Of a stretch of 64,000 bases of DNA, positions 18,040-26,391 are shown one piece after another. This DNA comes from Dyella kyungheensis (GTDB lineage: Bacteria; Pseudomonadota; Gammaproteobacteria; Xanthomonadales; Rhodanobacteraceae): the NCBI RefSeq assembly GCF_016905005.1, contig NZ_JADIKC010000005.1, forward strand, positions 124,001 to 188,000, in the 5' to 3' direction. Positions within the stretch are counted from its first letter, which is position 1. Every line of letters begins with the position of its first letter. The notes below the pieces were generated by a model. That model was not told where the DNA came from and did not search any database. It saw only the letters and a list, made by a program, of their open reading frames with translations. The translations under genes and the position numbers were made by a program.

Positions 18040-18366
18040 ATGAACAACGTCTTCAAGGCCTTGGCCGATCCCACCCGCCGCAAGGTGCTGGAGTTGCTTC
18101 GTCAGCGTCCGATGAGCGCTGGCGAACTGTCGGAGCATTTCCCGGTTTCGCGGCCGACCATGTCCGCGCACTTTGCCGTGCTGCGCGAGGCCGACCTGAT
18201 CGAGTCCAACAAGATCGGCACCACCATCCTCTATCAGTTGAAGTTGTCGGTGCTGGAAGACGCGCTGCTGAGCTTTAGCCAGTTGTTCGGCATCGGTGCG
18301 GTCGAACGCGCGGCAACGAAGCCGGCCGGCAACGGCCAACCCAGAAAACAACCGCGAAGGAGCTGA
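18040..18366 (+). CDS. ArsR-family transcriptional repressor (SdpR-like)
   Basis: A 108-residue winged-helix regulator. The HTH spans about residues 4-85 (FKALADPTRRKVLELLRQRPMSAGELSEHF, SRPTMSAHFAVLREADLI). No cysteine cluster of metal sensors is present, and the sequence is closest to SdpR-like autorepressors. The basic tail (NGQPRKQPRRS) is unstructured. The gene ends 3 bp before a small membrane-protein gene and is preceded by the 18-bp palindrome. In Bacillus, SdpR pairs with the membrane immunity protein SdpI that sequesters it; here the same two-gene layout is kept. Sensing by the partner is inferred. Confidence 0.88.
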   Translation: MNNVFKALADPTRRKVLELLRQRPMSAGELSEHFPVSRPTMSAHFAVLREADLIESNKIGTTILYQLKLSVLEDALLSFSQLFGIGAVERAATKPAGNGQPRKQPRRS

Positions 18367-18369
18367 TCC

Positions 18370-18798
18370 ATGAGCGAGCATTCCAGTCGCCGTATCCGGC
18401 AGGACATCGTCCTGGGCCTCAAATTGGGAGCATCGATGATCGTCGTCGCCTTGCTGCTGGCACTGGCCCGCAGGCAGGGATGGATCGATCAAACGCAGGT
18501 CGTGCGTGCGTTCAACATCGTTCTCGGTCTTGGCTTTGCCGCTTACTCCAACCTTCTTCCGAAGATGTACGGACCGCCGCCGCGCTCGCTCCGTCATGCA
18601 ACCCTGGCGCAGGCGGTGAGGCGCGTCACCAGCTGGACCATGACCTTGGCTTTCCTGATTTGGTCCGTGCTGTGGATCTTCGCTCCCCAGCAGATCGCAA
18701 GCATCGCTTCGGTGGCGGTCGTCATCGCCGCTATCGCGATTTCGCTCGGCTACCTGGTGTGGAAGGCGGCGGGTGGCCATACATCGAAGACGAGCTGA
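18370..18798 (+). CDS. Small membrane protein, SdpI-like partner of the ArsR repressor
   Basis: A 142-residue protein with about four membrane segments (roughly 15-35, 50-63, 88-105 and 110-132). The stretch FAAYSNLLPKMYGPPPRS followed by QAVRRVTSWTMTLAFLIWSV resembles the region of SdpI proteins that carries their conserved GNxLPK and W/R-rich motifs, although the match is partial and the protein is shorter than SdpI. It is translated from the same transcript as the upstream ArsR-family gene (3-bp gap). The combination suggests a membrane signal or immunity protein under the repressor's control. The family assignment is tentative. Confidence 0.65.
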   Translation: MSEHSSRRIRQDIVLGLKLGASMIVVALLLALARRQGWIDQTQVVRAFNIVLGLGFAAYSNLLPKMYGPPPRSLRHATLAQAVRRVTSWTMTLAFLIWSVLWIFAPQQIASIASVAVVIAAIAISLGYLVWKAAGGHTSKTS

Positions 18799-18800
18799 GG

Positions 18801-20012
18801 TTAGCGTGGAGCGCGTGCACAACTGTCCGGCGCGGGCTTGCCTTCGAACCGGTCGGCCATCCAATCCACCGCCTGCACCGCGCTGTCGCTGCCGATGAAG
18901 CCGTGATGGACGCCTGGCAGCTCCACATAATCGACGCGGCTGCCCGCCTCGCAAAGACGTTGCACGTAGGCCTGCGTCACGGCGGGAAGCACCAGGCGGT
19001 CAGCCGCTCCTTGCGCGATGAAGACCGGCAGTTCCGGCGGCAGCGTGCCGGCTTCGTTCTGTTCTAGCAGCGACTTCCACGGTTCGATGGTGGTGATGTC
19101 CTTCACCGAGAGGAACTGCTGCCGCAGCGGGCGTTGCGAATAGTTGCGCTCCACCATGTCCAGCGGTGATTCGATGCATTCGTTGGACAGCGCATCCACC
19201 GCGGGCATGGCTGCAGGTTCCACGACCTGGTCGATGGGCGCGCCGAATACGCGTTGCCACGACCACAAGGTCATCGCGGTGACGTTGCGACCGCCGTCGG
19301 TGTCGGCGTCGTCGCGCAGCAGGGTTTTCAGGTCCGCCGCCGGTGCAGCGGCGGCGACGCCGACCAGGTTCAAGGCCGGCGCATAGCGCTTGCTCAACAT
19401 GCCGGTGAACAGTGCCGCCTGGCCGCCTTGCGAATGGCCCCAGACGGCATAGTCGGCGCTGGCATCGGCGCCGGGCAGTTCATGCGCCGCCCGCACGATG
19501 TCGATCACGGCATGCGCCTCGCTGGCGCCGACCAGATACGGGTGCGGGCCTGCGGTGCCGAGTCCGGGATAGTCGGTGGCCGCCACGATGTAGCCATGGC
19601 GCACCATGTCACGCAGTCCCATCATGGTCTGGAAGACGAATCGCCCTTCGGAAGGCGCGCAACGGGGCACGACGCCGGTGGTCGGATGAGCCCAGGCCAC
19701 CACGGGACGTCCGCTGGCCGGTGCGGGCCCGGCTGGGATCACGATCACGCCCGATACCGCGATGGGCTCGCCATGCACGCCGATGGAGCGGTACAGCACG
19801 CGATACGCGCTGGCACCGAGCGGCGCGCCGTCCATGGGTTCGACCCGGATGATCGAGCCGGGCGCGCCGTTCGCCTGCGCGTCGTCGATGCTGTAGAGCG
19901 CGGCGTCGGCGCGGGCGTCACGCACGCCGGCGCCGCTCCACATCGACAGGCCGGCGATGCCGAGCACGCACAGCGCCACGGCGGTGGCGATTTTTCCTCG
20001 ACGGTGCGCCAT
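18801..20012 (-). CDS. Secreted lipase/alpha-beta hydrolase (secretory lipase family)
   Basis: A 403-residue alpha/beta hydrolase with an N-terminal signal or anchor (ATAVALCVLGIAGLSMW). It shows the oxyanion region VVAWAHPTTGV, the nucleophile elbow GHSQGGQAA (Ser), an acid in FIAQGAADRLVLP, and the terminal His in ELPGVHHGFIG. This fits the secretory lipase family, which hydrolyses acylglycerols or other esters outside the cytoplasm. The start at 20012 follows the stop of the small membrane gene by 5 bp, so the two form an operon. It converges on the SdpI-like gene with a 2-bp gap. The substrate is not predictable from sequence. Confidence 0.85.
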   Translation of the reverse strand: MAHRRGKIATAVALCVLGIAGLSMWSGAGVRDARADAALYSIDDAQANGAPGSIIRVEPMDGAPLGASAYRVLYRSIGVHGEPIAVSGVIVIPAGPAPASGRPVVAWAHPTTGVVPRCAPSEGRFVFQTMMGLRDMVRHGYIVAATDYPGLGTAGPHPYLVGASEAHAVIDIVRAAHELPGADASADYAVWGHSQGGQAALFTGMLSKRYAPALNLVGVAAAAPAADLKTLLRDDADTDGGRNVTAMTLWSWQRVFGAPIDQVVEPAAMPAVDALSNECIESPLDMVERNYSQRPLRQQFLSVKDITTIEPWKSLLEQNEAGTLPPELPVFIAQGAADRLVLPAVTQAYVQRLCEAGSRVDYVELPGVHHGFIGSDSAVQAVDWMADRFEGKPAPDSCARAPR

Positions 20013-20017
20013 GTTCG

Positions 20018-20398
20018 TCAACCCACCGTCATCGCCCAGGTGATGAACGCCGTGTTGATCACGGTGAACACCATGCCGACCAGGAACACGCCGTCGGCGG
20101 TGTATTCGAGCCGATGATTGCGCTTGACGCTGCGCGTGCGCAGCGCCCAATAGGAAAGGAAGGCGGACGCCAGGTAGACCATCGTGTTGATGGTCAGCAG
20201 GTCGTCGCCCAGCACGTCCTCGCTGCGCAGCGTCACCACCACGCGAAGAATGCCGACCACGGTCAGGCAGACGCCGACCATCACCGACGAAGAGGTGAAG
20301 ATGTGCACGCAGATATCGTCGTCGAGCGCACGGCGGCGCGCATCGCGCTGCTCGAGTGCGGTCACGGCATAAGGGAGCCTGCGTCGTAGCGTGTTCAT
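20018..20398 (-). CDS. Small three-helix membrane protein of unknown function
   Basis: A 126-residue protein with about three hydrophobic segments (residues 36-55, 68-85 and 103-124) and a basic, Arg-rich N-terminus. I recognise no family. It is first in a two-gene unit with the secreted lipase, five bases apart, and divergent from the MocR-type regulator, so it could be regulated by it. The start at 20398 gives a compact protein; longer extensions of the frame run through the divergent gene and are not credible. Confidence 0.7.
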   Translation of the reverse strand: MNTLRRRLPYAVTALEQRDARRRALDDDICVHIFTSSSVMVGVCLTVVGILRVVVTLRSEDVLGDDLLTINTMVYLASAFLSYWALRTRSVKRNHRLEYTADGVFLVGMVFTVINTAFITWAMTVG

Positions 20399-20499
20399 GG
20401 GTATCGCTGCCATGGGTGATGGCGACGCATTGTGCCGACCGGCCGGGCAGGGCCATTGCCGGTTTGCAGGGGGTCTTTCCAAATCGAACGGTGCGGGAG

Positions 20500-20576
20500 C
20501 CAGCCTTGTCCCGGGGTGGACTTGTCCCGCGGCATGCATACAATGCAACAATGCATCCATACATTGCGAAAGGCCG
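20500..20576 (+). promoter_or_regulatory. Promoter/operator region of the MocR-type gene
   Basis: Contains a TACAAT -10-like hexamer (20538-20543) and inverted/direct repeats GCATACAATGC and CAATG-N8-CATTG between about 20533 and 20566, immediately before the ribosome site AAAGG. GntR/MocR proteins often bind such short repeats in the divergent gap beside their own gene; here that gap also serves the membrane protein-lipase unit. Confidence 0.45.
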
Positions 20577-21968
20577 ATGGCCAAGACCCGCCCACTGAGC
20601 TGGAAACCCCGTTTGCCGGCCAATCGCGGCCCGATGTACCTGGCCATCGCCGATGCGATTGGCGAGGACATCGAAGCCGGCCGGCTGGCACCGGGCGACC
20701 GCCTGCCACCCATGCGAGCGCTGGCGGAATGGCTGGGCATCGACTTCACCACGGTGACTCGCGCATATGCCGAAGCGGCCAGGCGCGAGCTGGTGGATGC
20801 GGAAGTGGGCCGCGGCACCTTCGTGCGCAAGCGGCCGCTGCCGCCGCCGCGCACGGTGACGGTGGGTGCGGTCGAGATGAGCATGAATCATCCGCCGGAA
20901 TTCAACGATCCCGCGTTGCTGGCCCGCATGTGGCAGGGCCTGCGCAGCGTGGAAGAGCGCGGCCCCGATCTGCTGATGCGTTATCAGCCGCCCGGCGGCA
21001 CGGCGCATGACCGCGAGGTGGGCGCACGCTGGCTGGCCTCGCGCATCCCGGCTATCGCCGCCGACCGCGTACTGGTGACCGCCGGCTTGCAGGGCGGTCT
21101 GCACTCGGTATTGAGCATGTTGCTTTCACCCGGCGATACGCTGGCGGTGGAGGCGCTCACCTATCCCGGCGTACGTGCACTGGCCGCGCTGTTGCGCATT
21201 CGCCTGGTGCCGGTACCGATGGACGAACACGGCGTCGACCCGCAGGCGCTCGATGCGGTCTGCCAGTCGGAAGCGCCCAAAGCCTTCTACTGCATGCCCA
21301 CGCTGCACAACCCGACCACCATCACCATGCCGTTGGCACGGCGCGAGGCGGTGGCCGCGGTGATGCAGCGGCACAACCTGCCGATCATCGAAGACGACGA
21401 CTACGGCTCGCTGCCGACCGAGGCGCCCACGCCACTGGCCGCGCTGGCGCCGAACCTCACTTATCACATCGCCGGTCTTTCCAAATGCCTGTCACCGGCG
21501 CTGGTGGTGGCCTATGTGCTGACCCCCGACGCGTGGTCCGCCGCACGCCTCACCTCGGTGATGCGCGCCACCTCCGGTACGGTGTCCTCGTTGAGCGCGG
21601 CGGTCACCTCGCGCTGGATCGAGGAAGGCACGGCCGAGCGGGTGGTACAGGCGATCCGCGCGGAAGCGAAAGAACGCCTGGCGATTGCCGCGCGCATGTT
21701 GCCACGCTCGCAGCTGGTGATGCCCGAAGAAGGTTTTCATCTCTGGCTGCGCTTGCCCGAGCCCTGGACCAGCGGCGAATTCGTGGGCGGTCTGCGCAAT
21801 GCCGGCATGGGCATCGTGGGGCGCGAGGCGTTCAGCGTGGGCAGCTCACCCGAAGCGGTGCGTATTGCGCTGGGCGCGTCGGCGACGCGCGAACAATTGC
21901 GGAGCGGCTTGGGCATGGCTGCCGATTTGCTGACGCAACTGCCGATGATGTCCTCGACCGTCGTCTGA
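20577..21968 (+). CDS. MocR-type GntR regulator (HTH plus aminotransferase-like domain)
   Basis: A 463-residue transcription factor. Its N-terminal GntR winged helix covers about 17-85 (GPMYLAIADAIGEDIEAGRLAPGDRLPPMRALAEWL, then GRGTFVRK). A fold-type I aminotransferase-like domain covers about 115-455. PLP features are present: YCMPTLHNPTT, IIEDDDYGSLP and HIAGLSKCLSP with the lysine that would hold PLP. MocR proteins usually sense PLP or an amino compound rather than catalyse. The ATG at 20577 is preceded by AAAGG. It is divergent from the small membrane protein and lipase genes, its most likely targets besides itself. The effector is unknown. Confidence 0.9.
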   Translation: MAKTRPLSWKPRLPANRGPMYLAIADAIGEDIEAGRLAPGDRLPPMRALAEWLGIDFTTVTRAYAEAARRELVDAEVGRGTFVRKRPLPPPRTVTVGAVEMSMNHPPEFNDPALLARMWQGLRSVEERGPDLLMRYQPPGGTAHDREVGARWLASRIPAIAADRVLVTAGLQGGLHSVLSMLLSPGDTLAVEALTYPGVRALAALLRIRLVPVPMDEHGVDPQALDAVCQSEAPKAFYCMPTLHNPTTITMPLARREAVAAVMQRHNLPIIEDDDYGSLPTEAPTPLAALAPNLTYHIAGLSKCLSPALVVAYVLTPDAWSAARLTSVMRATSGTVSSLSAAVTSRWIEEGTAERVVQAIRAEAKERLAIAARMLPRSQLVMPEEGFHLWLRLPEPWTSGEFVGGLRNAGMGIVGREAFSVGSSPEAVRIALGASATREQLRSGLGMAADLLTQLPMMSSTVV

Positions 21969-21985
21969 CGGTCGCCGCAGCGTGC

Positions 21986-23026
21986 TTACATGGTCGATGC
22001 GTGCAAGCTATGCACGCTGGCGCCGGCGTGCGACGCCTCGGCGCTGCCTGGTTCCGTCGACAACGGATGGAAGTTGTTCCGGCGCCACAGGTTCGGCGTA
22101 GTGCCGGTAAAGCGCTTGAACACCGTGGTGAAATGGGCCTGCGTGCAGAAGCCGACTTCGAGCGTCACATCGATCAGCGTGCGGTTGCTGGTCGCCAGCA
22201 AGGTCTTCGCACGATCGATGCGGCACTGGAGCAGGTAATCGTGCGGACGCTGGCCGGTGGCCACGCGAAACTGCGCGGCAAAGTGCATCGGTGACAAACC
22301 TGCCGCCGCGGCCATGTCCGACAACGTCACGGAGCTGCCCAGGTTCGCCTTCACGTAATCGTGCACGCGCTGCAGCCGCCAGCGGGGGAGCGCGATGCGG
22401 CGGGGCTCGTTGCTGTTCAGATGGGCCTGCGACAACAGGTGGAAGTAGCGGGTGACGATGGGCGCGGCGACGCGCTCGGCGTATTCGCGGCCACACATCT
22501 TGTCGTCGGCGGCGAGCAGGGCGCGCGCCAGTTGTTCGATCACGCTGTCCTGCGCCACATGCACCGGCGTCGGTGCCGCCATCAAATGCAACGAGTCCGC
22601 CGCGAGGGCCATGCGGCGCACGAAAGCCTCGGACAGATGCAGATGCAGGATGTCGCACGGCGACTCGAAGCGCGCACGCAGCTGCTGGCCCGGCGCGCTC
22701 ATATGGAAGCTGCCGGCACGCCATTCGCCGCGATGCACGTCATGGGCATCGGCGCTCAGCGCCAGCTGGGTGGAGCGCATGAAGATGCTGGCCACGTAGT
22801 AGCCGCGTGGACTCTGCGCCGTGTGCTCGCGCGGCGTCGCGCGGTGATCGGCCCAGTGCGAAGCGACCACCGGCTGACCGGCCTGCTCGAGGTCGAGATC
22901 GGGCTGGCGCCAGGCGCGTTCGCCATGGACGGCCAGCGCATGACGGGTGGCGGAGGTCGCCGGATGGCGTGAATGTCGGTGGCGACCGGAACTGAGCGGC
23001 GCCCTCTGTGTGTAGATCGGATGCAT
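21986..23026 (-). CDS. AraC-family transcriptional regulator
   Basis: A 346-residue regulator. The C-terminal AraC double HTH spans about 225-325 (RVHDYVKANLGSSVTLSDMAAAAGLSPMHFAAQFRVATGQ, then IDVTLEVGFCTQAHFTTVFKRFTGTTP). The N-terminal part (about 50-200) has no clear family motif and presumably binds the effector. The start at 23026 has AGGA at a good distance; a longer in-frame start at 23125 lacks one. It converges on the MocR gene (17-bp gap). A 19-bp dyad lies 50 bp upstream of the start and could mediate self-control. Confidence 0.88.
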   Translation of the reverse strand: MHPIYTQRAPLSSGRHRHSRHPATSATRHALAVHGERAWRQPDLDLEQAGQPVVASHWADHRATPREHTAQSPRGYYVASIFMRSTQLALSADAHDVHRGEWRAGSFHMSAPGQQLRARFESPCDILHLHLSEAFVRRMALAADSLHLMAAPTPVHVAQDSVIEQLARALLAADDKMCGREYAERVAAPIVTRYFHLLSQAHLNSNEPRRIALPRWRLQRVHDYVKANLGSSVTLSDMAAAAGLSPMHFAAQFRVATGQRPHDYLLQCRIDRAKTLLATSNRTLIDVTLEVGFCTQAHFTTVFKRFTGTTPNLWRRNNFHPLSTEPGSAEASHAGASVHSLHASTM

Positions 23027-23522
23027 CTGTCCTGCTCCCAAGATGGACAAGCAACGGAACCCCTGCATGTCCCGCGACATTGATTGGATCAATGTTGCGA
23101 GAAGGTGCGCATCGTATGCATACAATTTTGCGAAGTCAACTCGAAATTCGGCCTATGCCGGTTCCGCTCAAGCGTCTGTTTTAGTTGGCTAAAGCCCATA
23201 AATGGCAGGGATATGAGCGTTGCATACGAATAAGAATGGCCAGGCAAAGCCTTGAAAATTGTATGTATGGAACGGGTGGGCGGCTGTTCACCGGGGACTA
23301 GCAGCGGTGCGGCAGCCAAGTGCGTCAGCGGGGCCTGCAGGGTCTGGAAAGGCATCCGCAAGCAACGCGACCGTGCGATTTCGAAATGAATCCTGCGTAG
23401 CCAAAAAAGCGGGTGCGTTCCGGAAAGCGTCCGGGCGGGACCGCTGGAAGACTGCACGCCATCCGCAGCGGCGCGCTCGTTGCCTCGACCGGCGGAATCG
23501 TTCACTTCCTCGGGAATTGCAC
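23027..23522. other. Divergent intergenic region between AraC and first DUF3300 gene
   Basis: A 496-bp gap without a supportable gene. It contains the ACATTGAT dyad at 23077-23095 and two TACAAT-type elements facing the AraC gene (GCATACAATTTTG near 23118, and a complement of CATACAATTTTC near 23254-23265). Another GTA-N4-TAC match, GTATGCATAC (23114-23123), overlaps the first of these. Confidence 0.5.
23077..23095. promoter_or_regulatory. Dyad ACATTGAT-TGG-ATCAATGT upstream of AraC gene
   Basis: Perfect 8-bp arms around a 3-bp spacer, extendable by a few imperfect pairs to GC-ended arms. It is centred about 60 bp before the AraC-family start codon. Probably an operator or a 5' leader hairpin; which one cannot be told from sequence. 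Confidence 0.45.
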
Positions 23523-24896
23523 ATGATCAGCAAGAGCACCACCCATGCACTGACCGCGCTGGCGTGTGCGGTCGGACTGGCCGTCGCCAGCCTGCCGTCG
23601 GCAGCCGACGATGCCACGTCTTCCGCCCAGGCCATGCCGCCGGGCGCGCCGGCAAGCGCGCCGATGACCTCCAGCCAGCTCGATTCGCTGGTCGCCCCGA
23701 TCGCCTTGTATCCCGACGCGCTGGTGGCCCAGTGCCTCAACGCCGCGACCTTTCCCGACCAGGTGTCGATCGCGCAGGACTGGTTGAGCGGGCACGGCGA
23801 TCTCACCGGCACGGCGTTGTCGTCGGCCGTGAATGCACAGACGTGGGACCCGAGCGTCAAGGCGCTCACCCAGTTTCCCAGCGTGTTGTCGGACCTGGCG
23901 CAGAATCTTTCCTGGACCTCCAGCCTGGGCGAGGCTTATCACAACCAGCCCACCGACGTGATGGTGGCCGTGCAGGCCATGCGTGCGAAGGCGCAGGCGG
24001 CAGGCACGCTGAAGTCGACGCAGCAGATCAACGTGGTGCAGCAGTCGCCGCAGACCATCGTGATCCAGCCGGCGAATCCGCAGGTGGTGTACGTGCCGCA
24101 GTACAACCCGGCCGTGGTCTATGGCGTGCCGTATGTGGTGCCGTATTACCGGCCGGTGTTCGTGGCGCCGTCGCCGGTGATCACCTTCGGCGGCGGCGTG
24201 TTCATCGGCGCGGGTTTCAGCGCCGGCATCGGCATCGTCGGCGGCGGCGGCGGTTTCCACTGGGGCTTCAATGCGTGGAACGTCAACTGGGGCGGTGGCG
24301 GCACGGTGATCTACAACCACACCACCTACATCAACAACAACATCTGGCACGGCAACCACTACAGCTACAACGGTTACCGCCCGTGGGGCCCGCGCCCGCA
24401 CGGCCCATGGCCGTATGGCCCGCATCCTTATGGGCCGCCGGCTCCCGGCAGCGCCCGCATGCAGCGCTACGACAACTACCTGGCCAATCGCTACACCGCC
24501 GATGGCGGCGACACCTGGCGCCACGATGGCTACGGCCCGCGCGGTTCCGGTCCGTGGGCGCCCGGCAGTCCGGCCATGCAGCACTACGACAACCGGATGG
24601 CCAACCGCTATCCCGCCGACGGTGGCGACACTTGGAAGAACGGCGGCTATGGACCGATGGGTGCGGCGCGCGAAGGCTTTGGTGCGAACGGCGACGGCTA
24701 TCGCCATGACGCCGAAGCCGCGCCGCATGCGTTCGGCGGTGACGATGGTCGGTTCAATTCCTTTGCCGGCAATCGCGCGCATTCGGCCTGGAGCGGCAAC
24801 GGTGCGTCCAGCCGTGCGGAGAGCTTCCGCGGTCACGCCAGCATGGCGCACGCACGCATGCCGTCCTTCCACGGCGGTGGTGGCCGCCGCCGTTGA
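23523..24896 (+). CDS. DUF3300 envelope protein, copy 1
   Basis: A 457-residue exported protein of unknown function. The signal peptide is followed by the DUF3300 domain (about 45-210: SLVAPIALYPDALVAQCLNAATFP, AQTWDPSVKALTQFP, VVYVPQYNPAVVYG). Then comes a Gly-rich hydrophobic segment (FGGGVFIGAGFSAGIGIVGG), an Asn/Tyr/Pro-rich tail, and two copies of a 39-residue repeat starting at Pro308 and Pro347 (PGS-x2-MQ-x-YDN, DGGDTW). It ends in HGGGGRRR. A DUF2950 gene follows 47 bp later. The same pair recurs at 28.7-31.0 kb. The start at 23523 gives a normal signal peptide; the ribosome site is weak. Confidence 0.87.
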   Translation: MISKSTTHALTALACAVGLAVASLPSAADDATSSAQAMPPGAPASAPMTSSQLDSLVAPIALYPDALVAQCLNAATFPDQVSIAQDWLSGHGDLTGTALSSAVNAQTWDPSVKALTQFPSVLSDLAQNLSWTSSLGEAYHNQPTDVMVAVQAMRAKAQAAGTLKSTQQINVVQQSPQTIVIQPANPQVVYVPQYNPAVVYGVPYVVPYYRPVFVAPSPVITFGGGVFIGAGFSAGIGIVGGGGGFHWGFNAWNVNWGGGGTVIYNHTTYINNNIWHGNHYSYNGYRPWGPRPHGPWPYGPHPYGPPAPGSARMQRYDNYLANRYTADGGDTWRHDGYGPRGSGPWAPGSPAMQHYDNRMANRYPADGGDTWKNGGYGPMGAAREGFGANGDGYRHDAEAAPHAFGGDDGRFNSFAGNRAHSAWSGNGASSRAESFRGHASMAHARMPSFHGGGGRRR

Positions 24897-24943
24897 GGCG
24901 CGGTCATCCCAATCACCTTCATCCCTCTATTCGCAGGTAAACC

Positions 24944-25867
24944 ATGACCACGGCAATTTTCCAGTCACGCGCGGCCACGCTTGGCCCGCGTCTCCTCTGC
25001 GGCCTCGCCATGGCGACGGCTGCGGCGCTTGGCCTGATCCAGTCGGCCCCCGTCTTCGCGCAAGCCATGCCGCAATACTTCAGCACGCCGGAGCAAGCCG
25101 GCCAGGCGCTGGTGGCGGCCGTGCGCGCCGGCGACGATCCGTCGGTGGCCTCGATCCTCGGACCCGCTGCCGCTTCCGTGCTTTCCAGCGGCGACGTCAC
25201 CGAGGATGCCGGTGCGCAGAAGGCCTTCGTGCGCAAGTACGACGCCATGCATCGCTGGGCAATGCTCGATGATGGCAGCGAGATTCTCTACGTCGGCGCC
25301 GACAACTACGCCTATCCCTTCCCGTTGAAGAAGGACGGCGCCCTGGGCTGGCGCTTCGACGGTCTGGCCGGCACCGACGAGATCCAGGCGCGACGCATCG
25401 GCAGCCATGAGCTGCTCGCCATGGATGCCGCCAATGCCATGGCGCTGGCGGAAGAGGACTATAAGGAACGCGAACACCAGTACACCTCGCGCATCATCAG
25501 CAAGCCTGGCATGCATGACGGCCTGTACTGGGATGCTGCGAAGGACGACATGGAAAGCCCGCTCGGCAACCTGCGCGACATGCAGGCATGCGCGACCTGC
25601 GCCGAAGGCAGCCAGATCTTCGACGGCTACGTGTTCCGCATTCTCGATGCCCAGCAAAGCGGCAAGAGCTACGTGGTCGACGGCAAGATGACCGGCGGCT
25701 TCGCCATCCTGGCCACCCCGGCAAAGTACGGCGACACCGGCCTCATGAGCTTCCTGATCGATCGCGATGGCGTGCTGTACGAAAAGAATCTGGGCCCCTC
25801 GACGGAGCAGGTTGCTGCGGCGATCAAAGCCTATGACGTGCGCGATGGGTGGGCGCCGGCGGAATAA
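24944..25867 (+). CDS. DUF2950 exported protein, copy 1
   Basis: A 307-residue protein with a signal peptide (cleaved near VFAQA) and the DUF2950 domain over almost all the mature part. Recognisable are YFSTPEQAGQALVAAVRAGD, the central YAYPFPLKKDGALGWRFD, GMHDGLYWD and the C-terminal GGFAILATPAKYGDTGLMSFLIDRDG. Mature length and motif order match the second copy at 30115-31017, except that this one has an extra CATCAEGSQIF segment with two cysteines. The function is unknown; genomic pairing with DUF3300 suggests that the two act together in the periplasm. A hairpin follows at 25901-25930. Confidence 0.87.
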   Translation: MTTAIFQSRAATLGPRLLCGLAMATAAALGLIQSAPVFAQAMPQYFSTPEQAGQALVAAVRAGDDPSVASILGPAAASVLSSGDVTEDAGAQKAFVRKYDAMHRWAMLDDGSEILYVGADNYAYPFPLKKDGALGWRFDGLAGTDEIQARRIGSHELLAMDAANAMALAEEDYKEREHQYTSRIISKPGMHDGLYWDAAKDDMESPLGNLRDMQACATCAEGSQIFDGYVFRILDAQQSGKSYVVDGKMTGGFAILATPAKYGDTGLMSFLIDRDGVLYEKNLGPSTEQVAAAIKAYDVRDGWAPAE

Positions 25868-25900
25868 TCAGTATGCCCGCATGACGGGTCAGCAGCACCA

Positions 25901-25930
25901 ACAACAACGGCCCGACGGGGTCGTTGTTGT
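25901..25930 (+). terminator. Probable terminator after DUF2950 copy 1
   Basis: Nine-bp stem ACAACAACG / CGTTGTTGT closing a 12-base loop that can itself pair (CCC/GGG), then a T-rich TTTGG. It starts 34 bp after the stop codon. Confidence 0.55.
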
Positions 25931-25970
25931 TTGGACGGCCAAAAGCCATCCAGTTGAGGCGATGAGGCAA

Positions 25971-26012
25971 GATGGGTCCCTCACCGCAACCCTCTCACCG
26001 GAGGGGAGAGTG
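25971..26012. repeat. REP-like palindrome of the CCCTCACCG/CTCTCACCGGAGGGGAGAG type
   Basis: An inverted-repeat-rich stretch (CCCTCACCGCAACCCTCTC then GGAGGGGAGAG) of a kind common in intergenic DNA of Xanthomonadales and pseudomonads. It lies between convergent DUF2950 and rubredoxin genes. Only one copy was noticed in this window. Confidence 0.4.
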
Positions 26013-26071
26013 GGAAGTGTGGTGCATCGCGAACGTCCCGCTTTACGTCTTCAGCACCGCTTTGCCCGCGA

Positions 26072-26287
26072 TCAGAACCCGCTCAGGACGCAGCGCGCCC
26101 GCTGGTAGATCAATTCCAACGATTCGAACGATGATTTGCGTGCACCGCAATCCGGGCAGCGCCAATGGGCGGGAACGGCCTCCCAAGCGGTGCCCGCAGG
26201 AATGCCCGATGACGGACACCCCCTGCTGGCTTCGTAAACGCGGCCGCAGCGAGTGCACAACACATCGTCGACGTAGATGCGATTCAT
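26072..26287 (-). CDS. Rubredoxin-like protein
   Basis: A 71-residue protein with the two rubredoxin Cys pairs: CTRCG (Cys11, Cys14) and CPDCG (Cys44, Cys47), followed by KSSFE. The bridging segment PSSGIPAGTAWEAVPAHW is also typical, although shorter than in classical rubredoxins. Such proteins carry one electron on a single Fe(Cys)4 site, and here the partner is not evident. Two extra Cys (24 and 66) are present. GGGAG lies about 10 bases before ATG 26287. It is downstream of, and parallel to, the 389-residue membrane protein gene with a 104-bp gap, so it may be cotranscribed. Confidence 0.85.
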   Translation of the reverse strand: MNRIYVDDVLCTRCGRVYEASRGCPSSGIPAGTAWEAVPAHWRCPDCGARKSSFESLELIYQRARCVLSGF

Positions 26288-26391
26288 GCTGGGAAACTCC
26301 CGGATGACTGTTGGCGGGAATTTTCCTGAAGCATGCGCGGGCGCATTTGCCCGTCCGCACGTTCCTTGCCGGAACGCACGGTGGCGAACGA

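Noticed and set aside
18801-21104. A 767-codon frame running through lipase, membrane protein and MocR regions
   Set aside because: The C-terminal 403 residues are the lipase, but the upstream part is out of frame over the membrane-protein gene and antisense to the MocR gene. The lipase signal peptide marks the true start.
23114-23123. GTATGCATAC as another member of the GTA-N4-TAC regulon
   Set aside because: It keeps only the outer six bases and overlaps a TACAAT -10-like element, so chance is the simpler explanation.
23027-23522. A longer start for DUF3300 copy 1 at 23259
   Set aside because: The extension is Arg-rich and precedes the signal peptide, which would then be internal.
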